Source: Candidatus Eiseniibacteriota bacterium
Lineage (GTDB): Bacteria > Eisenbacteria > RBG-16-71-46 > JABDJR01
Length of the DNA: 7,269 nt
Direction: 5' to 3'
Assembly: GCA_013003415.1 (NCBI GenBank)
Contig: JABDJR010000169.1
Span: 1 to 7,269 of the forward strand
Shown: in pieces, positions 5,294 to 7,269 of the stretch
How the letters are laid out: the number at the start of each line of letters is the position of its first letter
Position numbering within the stretch: the stretch's first letter is position 1
Position numbers and translations under genes: made by a program
The notes under the pieces: model-generated
Seen by the model: only the letters and a program-made list of their open reading frames with translations
The model's database searches: none
What the model was told of the DNA's origin: nothing

Positions 5294-5869
5294 ATGAAGC
5301 ATTCGAAGACGAGAACCAGCATGTGTTTGTTGGCGATCAGCGCGATCGCCGCTCTCGTGATTGCAGTTCTCACACCAAAAGAAATTCCAGATCAGGAAAT
5401 CCAGTTGGCCGAAGTGCCAGCCTGGAGCGTGACGAATGCTACCCCCAACCGTGTAGCCGAAGAGTTTCGCAAGCTGTTCGAAATCGAAGTGACGGTTACG
5501 GCCTACAGCAGCACCGTCGACCAAACGGACGACACGCCGTTCATCACGGCATCCAACACACGAGTTCGACGCGGCATCATCGCGTTATCTCGCGATCTCC
5601 TCCGTGAGTACACGCCTGGAGCACCCTTCGAGTTCGGAGACGTGGTAGAGATTCCCGGAGTGGGAAACTTTTTTGTCGAAGACACCATGAACAAGCGCTA
5701 CACGAAACGAGCCGATATTTGGTTTGAACATCGCGCCGATGCTTACACTTGGGGTCGCCAAAACCGCAGCATCATCCGCCACGTAGGGGACCGGGAAAAC
5801 GGTGTGTTCGAACCCGAAGCGCTTGAACCCAGTCATTCCTTACTTTTTGAGGAAGCCCTCTCAGATTAA
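5294..5869 (+). CDS. Membrane-anchored or secreted 3D-domain protein, probable cell-wall factor
   Basis: 191 residues. A short basic N-terminus and a hydrophobic stretch (about residues 11-27, CLLAISAIAALVIAVL) form a signal anchor or an uncleaved signal peptide. A 3D domain, a double-psi beta-barrel named for three conserved aspartates, spans about 67-157. It starts with VTVTAYSS and has D76, D79 and D80. The middle has TPGAPFEFGDVVEIPGVGNF. The closing part has VEDT (D130), RADIWF (D141) and DAYTWGR (150-156). In MltA, YuiC and Rpf-like proteins this fold acts on peptidoglycan; the catalytic Asp equivalents appear present, but activity is inferred. No LysM or SH3 domain accompanies it. An acidic tail of about 30 residues ends the protein. 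ATG 5294 has only a weak GGGG upstream. An in-frame TTG at 5279 has AAGGA 12 nt before it and is the alternative start (196 residues). The gene is a single plus-strand unit. Confidence 0.78.
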   Translation: MKHSKTRTSMCLLAISAIAALVIAVLTPKEIPDQEIQLAEVPAWSVTNATPNRVAEEFRKLFEIEVTVTAYSSTVDQTDDTPFITASNTRVRRGIIALSRDLLREYTPGAPFEFGDVVEIPGVGNFFVEDTMNKRYTKRADIWFEHRADAYTWGRQNRSIIRHVGDRENGVFEPEALEPSHSLLFEEALSD

Positions 5870-5936
5870 GTTCTTTGCGCTAGGATTAGCTTCTTTGCGC
5901 AAGGATTAGCTTCTTTGCACGCTGGGTTCTTTGCGC
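5870..5936. repeat. Four-copy direct repeat TTCTTTGCGC directly after the 3D gene stop
   Basis: TTCTTTGCGC starts at 5871, 5891 and 5927, with TTCTTTGCAC at 5911. Copies 1 and 2 extend to TAGGATTA and AAGGATTA, so the unit is about 20 bp (GCTTCTTTGCGCAAGGATTA). The first three starts are spaced 20 and 20 bp; the last is 16 bp on. The junction of copy 2 holds the palindrome TTGCGCAA (5895-5902). The array begins one base after the TAA stop and fills half the 124-nt gap between the convergent 3D and rsgA genes. The rest of the gap has a 5-bp dyad, GGCAC-N8-GTGCC (5939-5956), with no clear T-tract. Function unknown. Confidence 0.8.
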
Positions 5937-5993
5937 TCGGCACTCCTTCCTGTGCCCACCAAAGTTCGACGACGACCTTTTCTTGACGCGCGA

Positions 5994-6905
5994 CTACCCG
6001 GTTCCCGCTAACAAGCTTTCCCGAATGCGTATGTAGGATTCATAGCGGCCCGTGTTGATCTTTCCTTCGGCCAGGGCGTCTCGGACCGTGCACTTCGGTT
6101 CACTAGCATGACCGCAATCGTCGAAATGACAGCCGCCAAGGTAGGGAAGGAAATCGGGGAAGAACTCCGGCAAGTCCGGAACATGAATCCCGCTCAAATC
6201 GAGAACTCTGAGCCCCGGACTATCGATGAGACTGCCACCCTTGCCGAAAGGACGAAGTTCTACCCAAGTGGTGGTGTGCATTCCCTTTTGCGTGCGATCA
6301 CTCACCTCACCCACGCGCAGATCGGCCCCGGGAATGATGGTATTGATCAAACTCGACTTCCCCACCCCGGATGACCCAAAGAACACGCAAGTTTTCCCGG
6401 CCGCGGCTTCCACGAGTTCGGAGAGGCCCTCTCCCGTTTCATTCGAGGTGAAAACAATCGGTAGCCCCATGTTCCTATAGGGCTCCAGCATGGGGTTCGA
6501 AACAACGGTCGGATCCAGATCGATCTTGTTGAGGCACAACATCTGCTTGATGCCGGCGGCCTCGGCCAAGAGTAGATAGCGATCCAGAGTGGTTGGTTTC
6601 CATTTTGGGGTCACCGCGGCAAGAACCACGATTGCCAGATCGATGTTGGTCGCGACCACCTGGCGTTTGTTTGCACGCCCGGAAGCGGGACGGGACAAGG
6701 CATTGGTCCGGGGCAGGACCGATGTAATAACCGGAGTATCGGAGTCGAGATCCAGATGAACCCAATCGCCCACCGAGACCGGATCAACAAACTCGGGAGA
6801 CTGATACCTGAGCTTCTTGGGGACAAGAACAAGCTTCTCCTCTCCATTCATGGAGACGGAGAACTTACCGCTTTGGACCCGGACAACTCGGAAGGCTTTA
6901 TCCAT
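5994..6905 (-). CDS. rsgA: Ribosome small-subunit-dependent GTPase A
   Basis: 303 residues, close to B. subtilis YloQ/RsgA (298). It is a circularly permuted GTPase that helps late maturation of the 30S subunit. An OB-fold covers about residues 1-68. The permuted G motifs follow in order: G4 NKID (126-129), a G5-like TSNETGEG (153-160), P-loop GSSGVGKSS (177-185), switch region RTQKGMHTTT (204-213) and G3 DSPG (228-231). The C-terminal zinc module has C259, C264, H266 and C272 in the family spacing C-x4-C-x-H-x5-C. All key residues are present. ATG 6905 starts 28 nt after the rhodanese stop. Only a weak GAGTT-like ribosome site is visible, so it probably shares that transcript. Confidence 0.95.
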   Translation of the reverse strand: MDKAFRVVRVQSGKFSVSMNGEEKLVLVPKKLRYQSPEFVDPVSVGDWVHLDLDSDTPVITSVLPRTNALSRPASGRANKRQVVATNIDLAIVVLAAVTPKWKPTTLDRYLLLAEAAGIKQMLCLNKIDLDPTVVSNPMLEPYRNMGLPIVFTSNETGEGLSELVEAAAGKTCVFFGSSGVGKSSLINTIIPGADLRVGEVSDRTQKGMHTTTWVELRPFGKGGSLIDSPGLRVLDLSGIHVPDLPEFFPDFLPYLGGCHFDDCGHASEPKCTVRDALAEGKINTGRYESYIRIRESLLAGTG

Positions 6906-6933
6906 GGTTCAAAGTGTAACTCAATAGGCTTCC

Positions 6934-7269
6934 TTAGTATTTGGCGATTGCGGGATCGACCTCATCGGACCAGGCCAGAATGCCTCCCCGCAGGTTGTGA
7001 ATATTGTTGAATCCTTGCCCCATGAGGAAGTGAACCGCAGCTGCGCTTCGCTTGCCCGAACGGCAGTGCACCACGATTTCTTTGTCCGGGTCGAGCTCGC
7101 CAAAACGGGAGGAGACCTCTCGCAAGGGAATCAAGTGGGCACCATCGATCTTGGCAATGTCGACTTCGTGAGGTTCACGCACATCGACTAGGAACAACTC
7201 GCTTCGTCGCTCGGCCAGTTGTCTCGGGGTTATCTCGGGGACCACCAACTCTTCTTCCTCCTCTTTGGG
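6934..7269 (-). CDS. Rhodanese domain, probably the C-terminus of a MoeB/ThiF-rhodanese fusion (cut by the window edge)
   Basis: 111 residues are visible, open to the right edge in the frame P-K-E-E-E-E-E-L-V-V-P-E-I-T-P. The rhodanese fold is clear: DVREPHEVDIAKIDGAHLIP, the active-site loop HCRSGKRS with catalytic C69, and LRGGILAW near the end. The tail WSDEVDPAIAKY matches the ending typical of adenylyltransferase-rhodanese fusions (MoeZ/MoeBR type). Those activate and sulfurate small ubiquitin-like sulfur carriers for molybdopterin, thiamin or cysteine synthesis. The acidic run would then be an interdomain linker. The alternative is a free-standing 104-residue rhodanese starting at TTG 7248, since GGAGG lies 8 nt before it on the complement. 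I favour the fusion because of the tail. It lies 28 nt upstream of rsgA. Confidence 0.82.
   Translation of the reverse strand, partial: PKEEEEELVVPEITPRQLAERRSELFLVDVREPHEVDIAKIDGAHLIPLREVSSRFGELDPDKEIVVHCRSGKRSAAAVHFLMGQGFNNIHNLRGGILAWSDEVDPAIAKY

Noticed and set aside
5020..5607. Plus-strand open frame of 195 codons
   Set aside because: Its second half is out of frame with the clear 3D-domain gene and becomes a low-complexity R/S/H-rich string. The first half lies in the spacer and has no ribosome site or known motif.
5939..5956. GGCAC-N8-GTGCC hairpin as a terminator for rsgA or the 3D gene
   Set aside because: The stem is only 5 bp with an 8-nt loop, and no T-run follows on either strand.
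1..7269. CRISPR array, tRNA, insertion sequence or phage genes
   Set aside because: No regularly spaced repeats with unique spacers, no cloverleaf-like sequence and no transposase or phage motifs were seen on either strand.

Overview
The window reads as an ordinary bacterial chromosome segment of moderate G+C with densely packed genes, mostly on the minus strand. Strong Shine-Dalgarno sites (GGAGG or AAGGAG) and a mixture of ATG, GTG and TTG starts are visible. A CcsA/HemX-type membrane protein next to hemE, a MoeB-type rhodanese tail and a membrane-anchored 3D-domain protein would suit a Gram-negative of the broad delta-proteobacterial or Bdellovibrionota type. That placement is a guess from gene content, because nothing in the sequence fixes the taxon. 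No tRNA, rRNA, CRISPR array, insertion sequence or phage gene was seen.

Layout, left to right. Positions 1-2749 hold a minus-strand operon read from right to left: hemE (uroporphyrinogen decarboxylase), deoA (thymidine phosphorylase, 3 nt after hemE) and the first 97 residues of a polytopic membrane protein resembling CcsA/HemX, joined to deoA by an ATGA overlap. Across a 91-nt divergent spacer lies plus-strand mazG (nucleotide pyrophosphohydrolase). It converges, with a 12-nt gap, on two tandem minus-strand regulators of the XRE-HTH plus cupin type (3693-4289 and 4327-4896). Their recognition helices are almost identical but their cupin halves differ. A good sigma70-like promoter (TTGACA, 17 nt, TAGACT) drives this pair, and a short palindrome lies in its leader.

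Positions 4897-5293 form a lower-G+C spacer of about 400 nt. It holds that promoter, an 8-bp-arm inverted repeat and a possible 77-codon minus-strand small gene. Next comes a plus-strand gene for a membrane-anchored or secreted 3D-domain protein, probably acting on the cell wall. Four copies of a TTCTTTGC repeat follow immediately after its stop codon. The right end carries minus-strand rsgA (ribosome-assembly GTPase). It is preceded by a rhodanese domain open to the window edge, most likely the C-terminus of a MoeB/ThiF-rhodanese fusion.

Most of the window is housekeeping: heme synthesis, cytochrome assembly, nucleoside salvage, nucleotide-pool sanitation, ribosome maturation and sulfur transfer. 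The most interesting part is 3.7-5.9 kb, with the duplicated one-component regulator, its putative autoregulatory leader, the unexplained small reading frame and the post-stop repeats. I see no clear new defence or biosynthetic system.
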